Shown: piece by piece, positions 1 through 12,750 of the stretch
Position numbering within the stretch: position 1 is the first letter of the stretch
Layout of the letters: the number at the start of each line of letters is the position of its first letter
Assembly: GCA_013396655.1 (NCBI GenBank)
Contig: WBMV01003348.1
Location: forward strand, 186,001-250,000
Length of the DNA stretch: 64,000 bases
Source: Campylorhamphus procurvoides
Taxonomy: Eukaryota > Chordata > Aves > Passeriformes > Dendrocolaptidae
Reading direction: 5' to 3'
Notes under the pieces: generated by a model
Databases searched by the model: none
What the model was told of the DNA's origin: nothing
The model's input: the letters and a program-made list of their open reading frames with translations, nothing else
Position numbers and translations under genes: made by a program

Positions 1-3000
1 AGACTGTAAAGGTGCTGGGATATTCAGCTTTACAACTGCTATTGAACCTGTTGTAATCAACAGCAATGATTTTTAGCTTGGTGTTTGTTGCCCCTGTCTA
101 AATGTGCTAGAAGTGATAGTTATATTAGAATTTCTAAACCTCTGCAAGGAATATTCCTCCAAATTTTTAATTTGCATTTGTTGCTGTGTTGTCTCTATAT
201 ATAATCTGCTGCAGATTCCTTTAAAAATAATTTCCTTTTATGTCAGAACTATCTCGGGGAATAAACCTCATAACATGGTTGAGAGTTTCCCTTGTGGAAA
301 TCAGTGTCTGGGACTGGAACTCCAATTTTCAGCATTTAATAACTCTGGTAAATAGCAGTGGCTGTGAGACAGAGGGGCTGTGCAAGGCCTGGGAAGGAAG
401 GTTTGCACAAGAACTGTGTGCCAGGAATGTTCAGGTTGGTGTCTTATCTAGGTTAGTTTTCTTTTCCTACCAAACAGAGACTTCTGTATCAGAAATAAAT
501 GTCCATACAGAAATTTGAAACATGGTGGATGAGTCTTGTAGGATGCTAAACATTTTTGTGCCAGCTGAGCAAACATTTTGTAGCAGCAGACTGTATGAAG
601 ACCTGCTGGCACTTTTGTGATGGGTTGGATCTGGACCAGTCAGCACCTTCCAGAATCAGTCCTTGTGATTGTGTGGAGCATTCCTAAGCAATTAAAACAA
701 CAAAAACATTGCTGACAGCCTGCAGCAAGTAAATTAAAAATATCCAGGAAACGGTCACCCTCTACATCTGTTCATGAATCCTGTCTTCTAAAAAGTTTCT
801 GGTACCATTTATGAAAAAGGGATTAGGAGAGGAAAATGAAAGCCATACTCACATGGATGCTGCACTCTTGGTGTGCTGCGTATTTTTAATGCTGCAGGTC
901 TGAAAAGTGGAAAAGTGGAGAAATCACTTTCAAGAAGACAGTGATGTACTTGCACTTTCTAAGTTTCTGTTCCTTTGAGCCTCTTGCCCTCTGTGAAAGT
1001 ACTTCCTTAGAAAATGACAACCAAAAAGGGTTGTGAAGTGCTCAGAAACTACTGTAATAAGGATAAGTGCACCCTCTGATATGTTCCAGATCGAAACCAC
1101 ATGTAATATGGGGGTGATTGAGGTACACACAAAAAAAGGTTCATATTAATGCAGTAAGTACTGAGGTGTCTAAGTTTTGGCTGACTCAAAACTGCTACCT
1201 GCTCTGAAATTTTCTCTAGTAATTTGTGTTTTATTCACTCAGAGGCTCATAAGATTTTTCCATGCTCTGGACAACGAGGGCTTCAGCCTTGGTACATACA
1301 TACCTCTGCTTTTTGTTGTTGAGCTTACAGAGCAAAATTTGCTTTTCAAAATCTGGTTATGGGGAAGCACGTGGTTGAAAACAATGAGAAATTAATTAAA
1401 TGGGAAGCTTATTTTAAAGATGAGAGAATGAGTACCTGACTAAATAAGTCCTGTAAATAATTAATCCTATATCTGTTGTATAAATAACAATAATGTATAC
1501 CAGACAGAGCTAGCCTGGGGGTTCTGGAAGTGTTATGCTCTCTGTGTATCCCATGGGAGCAGGAGAAATCAGCAGAGGTTTCACATTTCATTAGAACTTC
1601 AGACAATTTTGTAGATCTTAGGCCTGCTGGGATAAGAGATTGGCCTTACATGACTTCCTCAGCTGAGATCTAGTGTAAACACATTTCTTTGGCAACAGTT
1701 TTCCCAATGTTTTCCATGATACTGGATGTTCGTGTTGGGATGAGCAGGCAGCTGGCAGCTCGTGTGTGCTTTGAGCAAATGCACTACAAGGCACCATCAG
1801 CCCTGCCCTGGCCTGATAGGGGTCAGGTGTAAGAATGGTAACACTCTGAAGAAAGTAGATAAAGATGCCTTTTGTTTTGTTTGTTTCTGCCCATCCAAGA
1901 TGCTATAGACTGCATGTGGTGCACTTAGGCAGCTGATGAGATAATTCCTTTAGGACCTGTGCTGAAGATCTGTGAAGCATTGTAAGGTCTAGAATAGTGT
2001 CCTGCTTTTGCTCTCTTTTGCTTACTTGTACATGCCATCAGTAGGACTTGATCCATTTTTCATTGTCCTCTGTGAGCAGGATCTGCCATATTAAGAACAG
2101 GTGATCAAGATCAGAAAGTCAGGATTAGTTTAGGCGAGTTCTCTGATTATTTTATAAAGATAGTAATCAAAGATAGATGTTTTCCATGAGGAATAGAAAT
2201 GCTGTAGCAACTCATGTCAACATTTTATTTTTGTAGCAGACAGATGTAGATGCAACTTCACTACAGCTGTTGAATATGCTTGAGCTAAAATCTTCGGCTA
2301 CCTCTTTTCTTAGTTTTTCACTCACTCCAAAGCAGTTTCCATCCCTGAGAATGTCCACAGTGTTAATGGTGTTCAGCACTGAACAAAGCTGAGATCCTCT
2401 TGTTGTCCTTCTTTTACTTGGCTACAACTGATTTCTTAAAAACTTGTCCTATAATTAAGAAATACATTTCAAATTCTGCTGATGCACTTTCTTTGGGTTC
2501 CCTGTTCCTCAAAGTTATGAAATTGCTCAATGGTGTTTTTAAGTGATTATAAGTATCTGTCTCTGATTTAAAAAGAAATGCTAATAGAAGAATAATTGAA
2601 AATACATCCTTATATATAGGTAAGAGTACAGGAGATGTTACAACTCTCCTTTAAAATTTCTCTCAGTGACATACACTTTGGCTTTATTGCTCTGCTCCTT
2701 CCCATATCAATTCCCTCCGCTTTCAAGGTTCAGAGGGTGGAATTATGCACTAACAGTGCTCAAGGGGCCCCTGCTAGTCTTTGATTATGATCTTTTCTGG
2801 GTCAGATTAATAATTCATACAATATTTCTCTGTGAAAAGAAATATGTTGCCTGTCATCTCCTGTCATCTTTTTAAGGTTTGTTTCAACCCTCTAACAGGA
2901 CTGAGACCACATAAAAGTTCATTTGAGGATTAAACTTCAGAAAAAGGATAATTACTAGGTTATGTGAGCAGGCACCAAGAGCATTCTGAACTTGGATGTG

Positions 3001-3702
3001 TTTTCTGGATCTTCAGCTATTAGACTTGTGGAGCAACTTTTCATGGAAAATGATGGAAGATCCATTACATGAAGCCCTTAAAATTCAACAGATAACTTCT
3101 GATGGGGGAGAAAAGATCACTGTGGGCAATAAATTTATTCTGTGAAAGGGCTGTAGATACAAATAAAATTTGCAGCATTTTTGAGGGAAGCAATACATTT
3201 CTCATGCCTCCTTTATCTGGTTGCTTTAGGCCATTTCATTACTCATAACATCTTCTTCATGTTCTTTGGGATATAAAAGTTATTTTAAGTAGAATTTATG
3301 TGTTTTAGATTTAAAAGATCATATTTGAGTTAAGAAAAAAAGTATTACTTTACGTAAATTTTTAACTAAGAGATGAAATCCATTTTCAGGAGAGAGGCTG
3401 AGTTATTTCATAAGCATGGTTTTAAACTGAACACTTCAGAAGGTGACACCCAAGAATTCTGATTGTGGGGTTTTGGTTTCTGGTTTGGTTTTTCCCCAGT
3501 TATGCTCAGTTTGCCTGTAGAACTTGGGACACAGCATTGTTTGTTTCAAAGAGAAAGAGGCAAAGTGTGGATTGGCAGTTTCATTGGGCTCCTTATTCTT
3601 TGAAATGAGTTTGAAGGAGAACTCTGGAAAGGGATGAGGAGAATCTCCTTGTGCAAACATCCGTGGCTTGAGCATTCCCTCCTGCAAGGGAACAGATGAA
3701 GA

Positions 3703-3768
3703 GAAAGGGTTGTCCAGCCCAATTGTCCTGATTGAAAGGGTTGTCCACCCCAATTGTCCATGCTGATT
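3703..3768 (+). repeat. Two-copy tandem duplication of about 31-35 bp
   Basis: GAAAGGGTTGTCCAGCCCAA continues to GATT at 3733. It is followed at once by a second copy, GAAAGGGTTGTCCACCCCAA, continuing to GATT at 3768. The second copy has four extra bases (ATGC-like) before CTGATT and one substitution. The duplication produces overlapping minus-strand frames with repeated GWTTLS-like words, which are not a gene. Confidence 0.9.
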
Positions 3769-6700
3769 GAAATCCTCATCATATGATGGACTTTCTGTAT
3801 AACTGTGGGAAAGTTGTGAGTCTTCCCTGCCTGCTCAGCTGAATGTGAGGAGAAATTTGTTAATCTGGCTTATTCTGAGCTAGAAAAATTGCACCATGTA
3901 TGTTCTTCTCCTAGAACAAAAAAAATGGAAGGAGAAGGTTTCTGCTTCAAAGGAGTCTTGATTAGCAGTAATTTAACATCATGTGAAATCTCAGTATCCA
4001 AGTCTGAAATGATTTGGAATGGTTTACATTAAATTGAATCAAATAACTGAAGTATGATAATATTGTCATACCGAGATAAAGTCTTGTTTTCTTTTGTTTG
4101 AAACAGAAATGAATGTACAGAAGAGTAATAATGTTAATATTTTCTGCACAGATAACTGTGTTTTTCTTTCACATTCCATCAGCCTGGGGGAGATTAATTC
4201 GTAAAATATCAGCAGGGATTACAGCATAAAAAACTCACATGAGAGAGGCATAGAATTCCTGTCTTTTTAAGTGGTATGGATATGATTAAATTGCAGATGA
4301 GGGACTAAAACTATTAGAGCAGTGTCAAAAGGTAGATCGGGCTAAATTGCTCTTTGAGACACACATTTCAATAACACTGCACAACCACCCTGAGAGAATA
4401 GCAATATAACTTGCAAGGAAAGTATTAAGGACAAAGAAATTTGAGTAGAGATTGAAAGGTCTAATCGTATATATAAGTACTTAATCTGTGGCAGAGCTTG
4501 AGACAGCTTAAACTGCATCTGGAAGAAAAGGAAGCAGGCTTTGGGATTATCTGTGTTACATTTTCTGAGGAGAACTCAGAACTTCTTTTGAAGACTAAAC
4601 CCAGCAGCACCTGGTTAACATGAGCTGGAATTAAAGGTATCCATAGGCACAACCTCCAAAGTATTGGTTTAGGGAGAACTGTCAATGTTTGCTCCATTCC
4701 TGGCTCCAAATACTTTACCCTGTTCTTAATTTCTTGCTCTACTAATCACTGTCTTGCACTTTTCCCAGCCATTTTTGTATCCTCTGGGGGTTTCTTTGAG
4801 CTGGGGGAATCCTGTTGTTCTCAGACAGGTTTAAGAGCTTTCTGGAGGTGTTTAATTCAAAGATGTTTACTTCACAGAGCAAAACTTTTCATGTCCTGCT
4901 GTTGCTCACTCTCTGGCTGAACAACTTGCAGAGGGAAGGTTCATGTGTGAAATAGCAAAGGAGGCTGTAGATCAAATCCCTAATGATTCATCACAGTGTG
5001 TGTCTCTGTCTGTCTGTGCTCTGGAAAAACTCCAGTTTTATGGCTATGACCCCCTGTGCCTCTATTACTTCCTCCACTACCTGTAAATAACTACAAGTGC
5101 AGTCAGTGGGAAGTTAACATACACACAGGAAAAGCACAAAGATCTCCCTCTACTGTTCTAGGTCCTCTCTTATATAAGTATTTTGTGTTTCACACCAGAT
5201 TCTATAATATTGTTTAGAATATGGCAACATAATTACAATGGTATAGTTTTATTGCAGTCAGTAGATCTTCTGAATAGTTTATTGCAACATTTTATATAAA
5301 AATGCAGCAGAAACAAAATAAAGTCAAACCTTTTCTCTTCATCTGAAGGAATAACCAGTGTATTATTGAATAAAGTACCTTGTCATCCCATAAAAGAGAT
5401 ATCTTAGATTGCAACTCTCTCCAACACATTTTGTTCAAAGCAGAATGTTTCAAAAATATATAAAAATATTTACTAGAACTGCAAATGTAAATCAGCATTG
5501 TTAAAAAGCTCCAAGCTGAAAAAATCAATTTTAAGTGTAATGGCCAAGATGCCTCTATTCATTATTTAGAATATTGAATCCACTTTCAGCAGTTCTAATG
5601 ATTATCAGTACAACACCATTACACATTTCAGGGGAAAAGCCCAAAACCATCAAGATTTCTATCCTATTGCAAGCTTTTCCTGCCTTTTTTTCTGACCTAT
5701 ACATTTGATATGCTTCAGGAGGATTGTATATCATGTGCCTAATAATATAATAATAGTATATTAATGTCATATAATATTATAATCGTTTATACAAAGTGGC
5801 TAATATAACTTCAGAGTTTCACAGTCTGATCAACGAGGCTCAAACACTAAATTCACCCCTCCCTTGGTTTCGTATTTAACAAAACCCAGACCAAAGAAAC
5901 AAACAATTGAGCCAAAAAGAAAAAGAAGAAAAAGAACTGAGGGACTGGTGATGGTCACAGTTATCTCACAGGAGGCCTGTAATTTTGTATTTGAGTGTAG
6001 AGTCACCTTTGTTTCCAAAGTTTTCTTTAAATTTATTCATGAACAGCTCCTTAGTTTTTACAGCAGTCCCTCATCCGTGCATGGCAAAGCACGAGTGTCT
6101 CTGGCAAACACTCCTGGGTTCTTCCAAAGGCAGAACCAGCCAGCTCTGTGATGGTGTGTGTGCTCTTCAGGGAATACCCTGGCATGGAGCTGGAAGCTGG
6201 GGCCAGCCAAATCTGTTACAAACACACTGTTCTGTGAAGGGGCAAGGAGTGTGTGGGGAAACATTCAGAAGAGGGATGTAGAAACCCTTCACAGGTGGCA
6301 GCCCTTCGTGACAAACCCAAAGGGAAGGACTGTGAACACCAGTAAGCTGGTTTGCAGACGATAGCTTAGTAGCATGACTGTCACTCAAGGAGAAAGATTA
6401 AAGTTTTCAGAACAGGATTTTCTCACTGATGTGGTAAGTTCCCACAGAGCATGCAAATTCCCATGTTTCTTCCAGGGAGCACTGTCAAAGCATCATCGAG
6501 AAACTTGACTGCAGCAGAAACACAGGGGGATAATTCTTTGAGGAGGCCTCTAATGAAGAATTAGTCTACAGAGCTCTTGATCTACATGTTACAGAGCAAT
6601 TTCTTAGCCAGCCTCTCATCTGTTACATTATCTGCCACCAAGTCTAGCAATTGGCTTTTTCTGATTTAAGAATCAGGCCTGTTGGTAAGTCAGCAGTCTA

Positions 6701-9700
6701 TATCGTAATTTTTTAATGCTTTTGCTATTGCTTCCGTTGTCTTTTAATTAATAGTCTTACTTTGAAGAGTCCGTTTGGGGCGTTTCTTGTTTGTACTTCT
6801 CTGACAGTCATTGTTGTCCAAATTAGACTAGTGCCATAGCTGGTGCCTTAGTTCAGGGGGTTTCTGTTTAAAAATTGTTGTTGATGACGGTTAAACAATG
6901 TATATATACATTATCCTTTGTGAGAGAACACAATTTTATTTCTAATTCTAAAGACTGTCACTCGAAACTACGGCTTGTTATGTTCTAAGGCCTATTCTCA
7001 GGTTTCACTTGCCTGAAAATGTAAAAACAAATGAAACTGAAGGAATGTTAGTACATATCCAATGTGCTTTCACGTGCCTTTTTTTGGTTTCTGATAACCA
7101 GGTACACAACCTGGGGGCTGTGGAAGAGCTGGAGATCCCATTTGACTCCCTGAATCACAGTGATTCATCCTGTGTGCTTGTTTCAAAAAACGCAGCAGGT
7201 TTTGTTTCTCATCTATGCTATTTTATCATGAAATTTTTACTTGCAATTCTTTGCAGTCATTGTAGGCTATTTCTTGTGTTTAAGTGTATTTTGAGGCTTT
7301 ACCTTTAGTTTATTCAATGAGCATTTTCTGCTACTAGAACAGAGTTTTTGAAAGAATATTGAAACACAGTTTTCAAAAGCAGCTGAAGCTGATGACAATG
7401 CTGCCATAGGACAGCACTTATGGCAGCGCATGGTGCCAACTTGTTCCTACCCAAGCAGTCCTGGCATGTTAAAATCAGAGAGACCAGCTTTGTCATGGTC
7501 AGGGCAACCCTCTGATAAGGTAATGTTCTCTAGAACATTCTATGCAGAGGCAACTCTTTGTACTTGTGCTGTTGTTTGATGGGCACAGCATTTAAATAAT
7601 TCAGATTTTCATCCACCCTTATCTGTTTTCCACTAGGCACATTGAGCTGGAACTTGCACGGTGTTGCAAGACTCTCATTCATCTCAGCACATTTTTAATG
7701 ATGCCCACAGTATGTGTTCAGAATGTCAAGTTCAGTTTGAGGTACAGGAAAGACACCTGGCAGTTCCTAAGCAGTCAGTGGTAGCTCTTTCCCACTGCAG
7801 TGTTCTTCAGTAAGGATTGCTGAGCTGAATAGAGCAGGTCTCTTACACTTTTTGTTTCAGATCTTTCATAAACTCACAAAAGTCCTCCTGTGTTGTTTTG
7901 CACTTGGTTGACACCATTGTTAGTGCTTCTATTTTAGGCTGAGATTCTGCAATGAAGCTTTGCAGTAAAGGACTAAACTGTGAGTCCATGGCACTGAGAA
8001 TGGTGAAAGACCTGGGGGATGGCAGATGTGGTTACACGGGCACTTTCTGTGCTTTGTGGTGTCTTGCTCAGTAAAGACACATTGCTCAAGATTACTGGTT
8101 ATTAACCAGCTTGTAGAAGAGGAAAAACCCGAATTCTTGCCTCCCAGCTCTGCCTATGCTTTGATAAAACTTGCTGGTTGCACATATATATGCTGATACA
8201 TAAAACAGATTTTCATACTCATCATGGTCCTTGAAATTTAGGTCCAGTTACCAAAATCTGATATGGTCCTACCAAAGGAATAGGTCAAGATAATCACAGA
8301 ATCATTGAAAAATCAAGAAGTACTGTATGCTTAATTTATTAGGAAGAAACACATTTGATAAGTGATGTGCAGTCATAGTGAAAAAGGACTTCTATTTATT
8401 TAGTTATTGTATTGTAAGAACTGGGCTGTAATCAAAAATTAATTACTGCAAGAATTTGCAGGTTTTGGTTTTTATTTCACTTCAATCAGAATGTCATTTT
8501 TGTGAAATTAAGTTTATTTAACGCTTGCTTTCTATGTTCTCTTTGCACATTATTTTCTGTTTGGACTCACAAATTGTCTTTTCAAAATTTCAGAGACATA
8601 AATTTGGGATCAAGGCTTTAATAGAGGAAGACACATGAAAATAAGATGTGAATGCCATAAATGCACTTTTGAATTATCTGACACTCCTCATCACTGCTGG
8701 TATCATAGATGACTAAGTGTAATAACTTAGCAACTACATCTTAAAAAGGATTCAAAATTACTTTTTAATTCACATTCTAATAGTACCAGACACACAGTTT
8801 TCTGTTTTATCAAAAACATAGTCAAACACAAGTAAATTACAAATGTGCAAAAGAATTTTAATAATACTTTTGAAAAATCATATTAACTGATAAAGTAAAG
8901 CTGATAGATTGTCACATTCCTGAATTTAAGTATTCTGTGGTTTGAGTATAGCAAATAACATGTCTCAGAGTCAAGTTTTCACTCATATGTGAAATTTTAG
9001 TAGAGTTACAGAATGTCTTCTTCTGCTAAAAGTAGAAGAAGTAGAAAAACTTCTACCAAAGTAGAAAACGTGTTTTTTAAATCATACTGTATGACTGGAT
9101 CACCCATTGAAATTACAGTCCTGACCCTGTCTGACATTAATAGAAATTTTAATACTTCCCAATTAATTTCCTCTTTCTCAAGTTGTTATGCCTTTCTTTG
9201 TTGATTTTTCTAAAGACTAGAAAATAAATGGAATATATATTTAATATATACGCTTACATATGTTACAGAATTGTACTGTGTGGTTGAATGGTTGTAGGTG
9301 TGGCAGAGAAATGATTAATATAAGACCTTTCCACATTCCATCTTATAGGACCATTGCAATATTTTCAGGAAGTCTTTTTTAAAAAGTCCTGCAGAAGAAA
9401 TAATGTTGTAGAGAAAAAAAACTCTTATGAGTTCAATAGACTAAGGAGGAAGACAGCTCTCTTGTGTGCCTGTTAAGAGAAGAAAAAGTGTGTTTTAAAA
9501 TAAATAATTTCTCTTGGAACATATGTCAGTTTAGACAAGATGACACTTCCATGGAAGAGGATACCCAAATTGCTGTTTGTTCCCAGTGTTAAAGCCACAG
9601 TTCTGTTCCAGCATGTCTGTTTAGTATGTTTCATGAATTAAATTTCAAGAAATATTATTCCTTTAAGATGGCAAATGTACTGGTTTATAGCTTTGGTGTC

Positions 9701-10305
9701 AGGGTACTGGGGTTTCCTTGAGGAAATTTGTTTTGATCAGAACTTTCCTCTCAAAGGGTAAAATATTTGGTCTCTGACATTCCACATATGTCTGATACGG
9801 AGAGCGAAGCAGCGAGGAGTGATCATTATGAGGTATATTTTTCCTCTTTACTGAATTTTTCATAAAGCTCTACTCTCCTGGATTCCTGAACTGTTTATTA
9901 CCTATTTGCTACCTTGCTGACACTTTCTTCAGCTTCTGTTAATAAGCAGAATAATGTTTGTGGTTGTCATCTCTGAATTCAGTGCAACTATAAGCAGCCA
10001 TTTGGGGTACCAGAAGTCACAGCAGCACAGGGTAAAGACAGACTGTTTCATAAAACACACCCTAATGTGTGTGGCTAATTATTTTCTGTTTCAAATAATT
10101 TTTACTGTTAAACAAACAATCATGTAGCACCATTACTAATCATCTTCTGAGATTATATTTGTGCTTCAGAGTTAATTATAGTAAAATTAGTGCTGCCTTT
10201 CTGCGTAGAATCTCAAAGCACTTTGTTACATGACATTTTTCCAGGGCACAAATAGAAAGTTTATCTGTATTTCTTCTAATCAGAATTAATTTTGGAGACC
10301 TGCTC

Positions 10306-10319
10306 TTTGCATATGCAAA
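10306..10319. promoter_or_regulatory. Perfect 14-bp palindrome of overlapping octamer-like (POU) sites
   Basis: TTTGCATATGCAAA is its own reverse complement. It contains two inverted, overlapping ATGCAAA(T) half-octamers that fit POU-domain factor binding. The surrounding 10080-10350 is rich in TAAT and ATTA cores typical of homeodomain sites and lacks obvious repeats. Any regulatory role is inference; no gene start is nearby in the window. Confidence 0.35.
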
Positions 10320-12688
10320 TCAGAGCGTTAGTCTCCGATATGACCTATTAGCTTGTTTTAAAGAAAAGAAGGGGGAAACTGAGATGGAGTTGCCATTACA
10401 TTGAAAACCTATCCAGAAGTATGTGTTTCTTTTATTTATATTAAATGATAGGCAAAGATGTATTGAAGCTAATTGGCTTCCTTTGAGAAGCAGGTTCAGA
10501 TGATTAAAGGAAGGTGTAAATTATTAAAAATACAAAGATTTTTGGTAGATCTAACAATCAGGAACTGCTCATTTCATCTGGAGTGTTAAAAGCACATAAC
10601 AGCTTTTAGCCTGAGTGATTAATCTCTTGAGGTTTCTGTTTGGAAGCATATATTCTTTCCAAAGACCTTACTAATAATAATACCTCATTAGATGTGCTCC
10701 TCAACACAGAGATTTAGGTTAAAAAGTTATTAGAATGACTTCCATGCACCTGTTAATGAAGGAAAGATGCATTCACAGAAGGCATAAAGGCTTCAGAAAT
10801 TCAGAATTCAGATTCAGTCTGTACAATCAAGCAGAGAGTACTGTCAAATCCGAAACAGGGTGTCTATCTGATGGAAATATACTCCTCTCCACAAATCATT
10901 GATTACTCCTTTCTAATGAGAGCTGACTTGGGATAATAGCTAAGGAAAACTACTGTTTGCTTCACTGAAACTTCAAATAAAAGCAAATGTCTTAATCCAA
11001 GTCCCTTTATGATGGCCCTTTTTGACTGCTTGCTTTTCACTCCCAAGGATGTTTGCGAAGAACGTGATCCTGCCATGATCTCAATGCAGAAATGAGGATC
11101 TGCTCTTTGGTGCTGGGCAATTGCCAAGAGCTCAATTCCTTGGCATCATCTGTGGGAGGCTGAAACCAGAGGGGCACTACAGGACAACAATGGAGGCAGA
11201 GCTGCTGTATTTAAAGATGTAATTTAAGATCACGTGAGAGACATCCAAGATTTTAGTGCTCGCTCTGCACCTGATTATTTTCCTGTAACGAATATTGGAA
11301 GGTAGTAGAAGATAATTTTGTATTTAAATGAATAGCATTGTTCTGTTTCTTTAAGTCTGTATTTTTCAAGTGGCTTTCTGTAAAATGAGAAAATCTATCC
11401 TAAAAAAGATCATTTATAAGACGCTTTGAATGAATGTAGCATTAATAAAGTAAGAGTTGGATGTTTAAATTTATTGGCCTTTCAACCCAGAGTGTTACCA
11501 TTGTTTATATTTTTCTGCTCTAACTTTTGTTAGTATATACCACCAAATCTCTCATTTATACTCACTATAGGGTTGCTTCCACAAATCCTAATAATACTTT
11601 GCCAGTTGTGCATTTCTCTTGTACCTAACATTTTACAGATAGTTTAATTGATCAGGCTTTAATATTAATTACTGGTTTGTTTGCTGGTGTTTTTATGTTG
11701 TTGTTGTCTACTTCAGCTAATGGTCTCCTCTCTCTGCAAAAATGGAAAATAGGCAGGAATACATTTGAACATAATTCCACACGTTACAGCACTTTCTAAA
11801 TGGTGATACACAGGTGCAAAGGGAATCTAAACTGTGTTATGAAGAACAAGACTCAAATGACTGTCAAAGTTTGTAGGTGTCAGGTCTTTGGCAGCAGCTT
11901 TTGCTCTATAAAGCTGCTTCTATTGAGCCTTATTAATGCTATGCAGACCAAAGCTCCTGTGCTTACAAAATCCCCTTCTTCTAAAGCATTAAATTATGAA
12001 TGGCAGAGCCGTGGGGGGATGTGACCAGGGACAGCTTTTCATTGCCAGCACAAGCCAAAGCAAAACACCAGCCTGTTACCCTCCAGTCTCAGAAAATGTA
12101 AATCATCTCTCCCTGGCTCACTCAGTTTCAAATCCTGAGACAGTCTGACCCATTGGTCTCCATGTACAATGTCCCAGTGTGCTTAGGACCTTTGCTCATT
12201 TTGAGATGTAAGTTGAGGCAACAGCAGTCATAGAACTAGTGCTATTATCTCTTCAGCATCTTCATCCTGCTGTTATTCCACTGCACCTTCATGTGCAAGG
12301 TGAGAGCTCTTGTGCTGCCATAGCCCTCTCCAGCCACATCCTGAGCTTGGAGAATTACAGTCCTTTCACACACCTGACAGTGGCCAGTGTAAGGGACAGA
12401 AATTTAACAGAAGATGTGACACAACCAAGACGGTAGAGGGGAGAATTGTGTCCGAATGTTAAAAGTTGCGCAGAATTTTAGCAGGTGAGTAAATGCATTC
12501 ACAGTTAGATTTGCAGCTGTCAGAAGATCTGAGAAAAGCACATCCCCAACTTTCAAGGTCAGTCTGGCAAGGCAGCTCGTTGGAGTATTGGTTTAAACTC
12601 ACTTGCCGTCATTTGCTTCCCTCTATGTGTGCTTGTGAACTCACTGAATTTGGGTGCAGGTGACATGGTGTCAGATTATTTACATAAA

Positions 12689-12750
12689 TGGAATCACAGG
12701 GACATTGAGGTTGGAAAGGACCTCTTGAGATCATCTAGTCCAATCTCTGG
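12689..12750 (-). mobile_element. CR1: Short CR1 3' terminal fragment
   Basis: About 60 bp read GGAATCACAGGGACATTGAG, then GTTGGAAAGGACCTCTTGAG, then ATCATCTAGTCCAATCTCTG. This is the characteristic reverse complement of the last bases of avian CR1. Only the terminal segment survives, followed by a T run. The short length points to strong 5' truncation or later decay. Confidence 0.85.

Larger units (their letters stand above)
1..12688. other. No gene recognised: last intron or 3' flank of SYT10
   Basis: This AT-rich sequence has only short open frames on either strand (up to about 105 codons), none resembling a protein I know. It holds the 3703-3768 duplication, a perfect 16-bp palindrome AATGTATATATACATT at 6897-6912, an AT-rich stretch around 5735-5790, and the POU-type palindrome at 10306. 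A terminal SYT10 exon could lie here, since its coding part may be only a few codons, but I did not find a convincing one. Confidence 0.6.

Noticed and set aside
8295..8325. AATCACAGAATCATTGAAAA, similar to a CR1 end
   Set aside because: The similarity stops before the diagnostic GGTTGGAAA segment.
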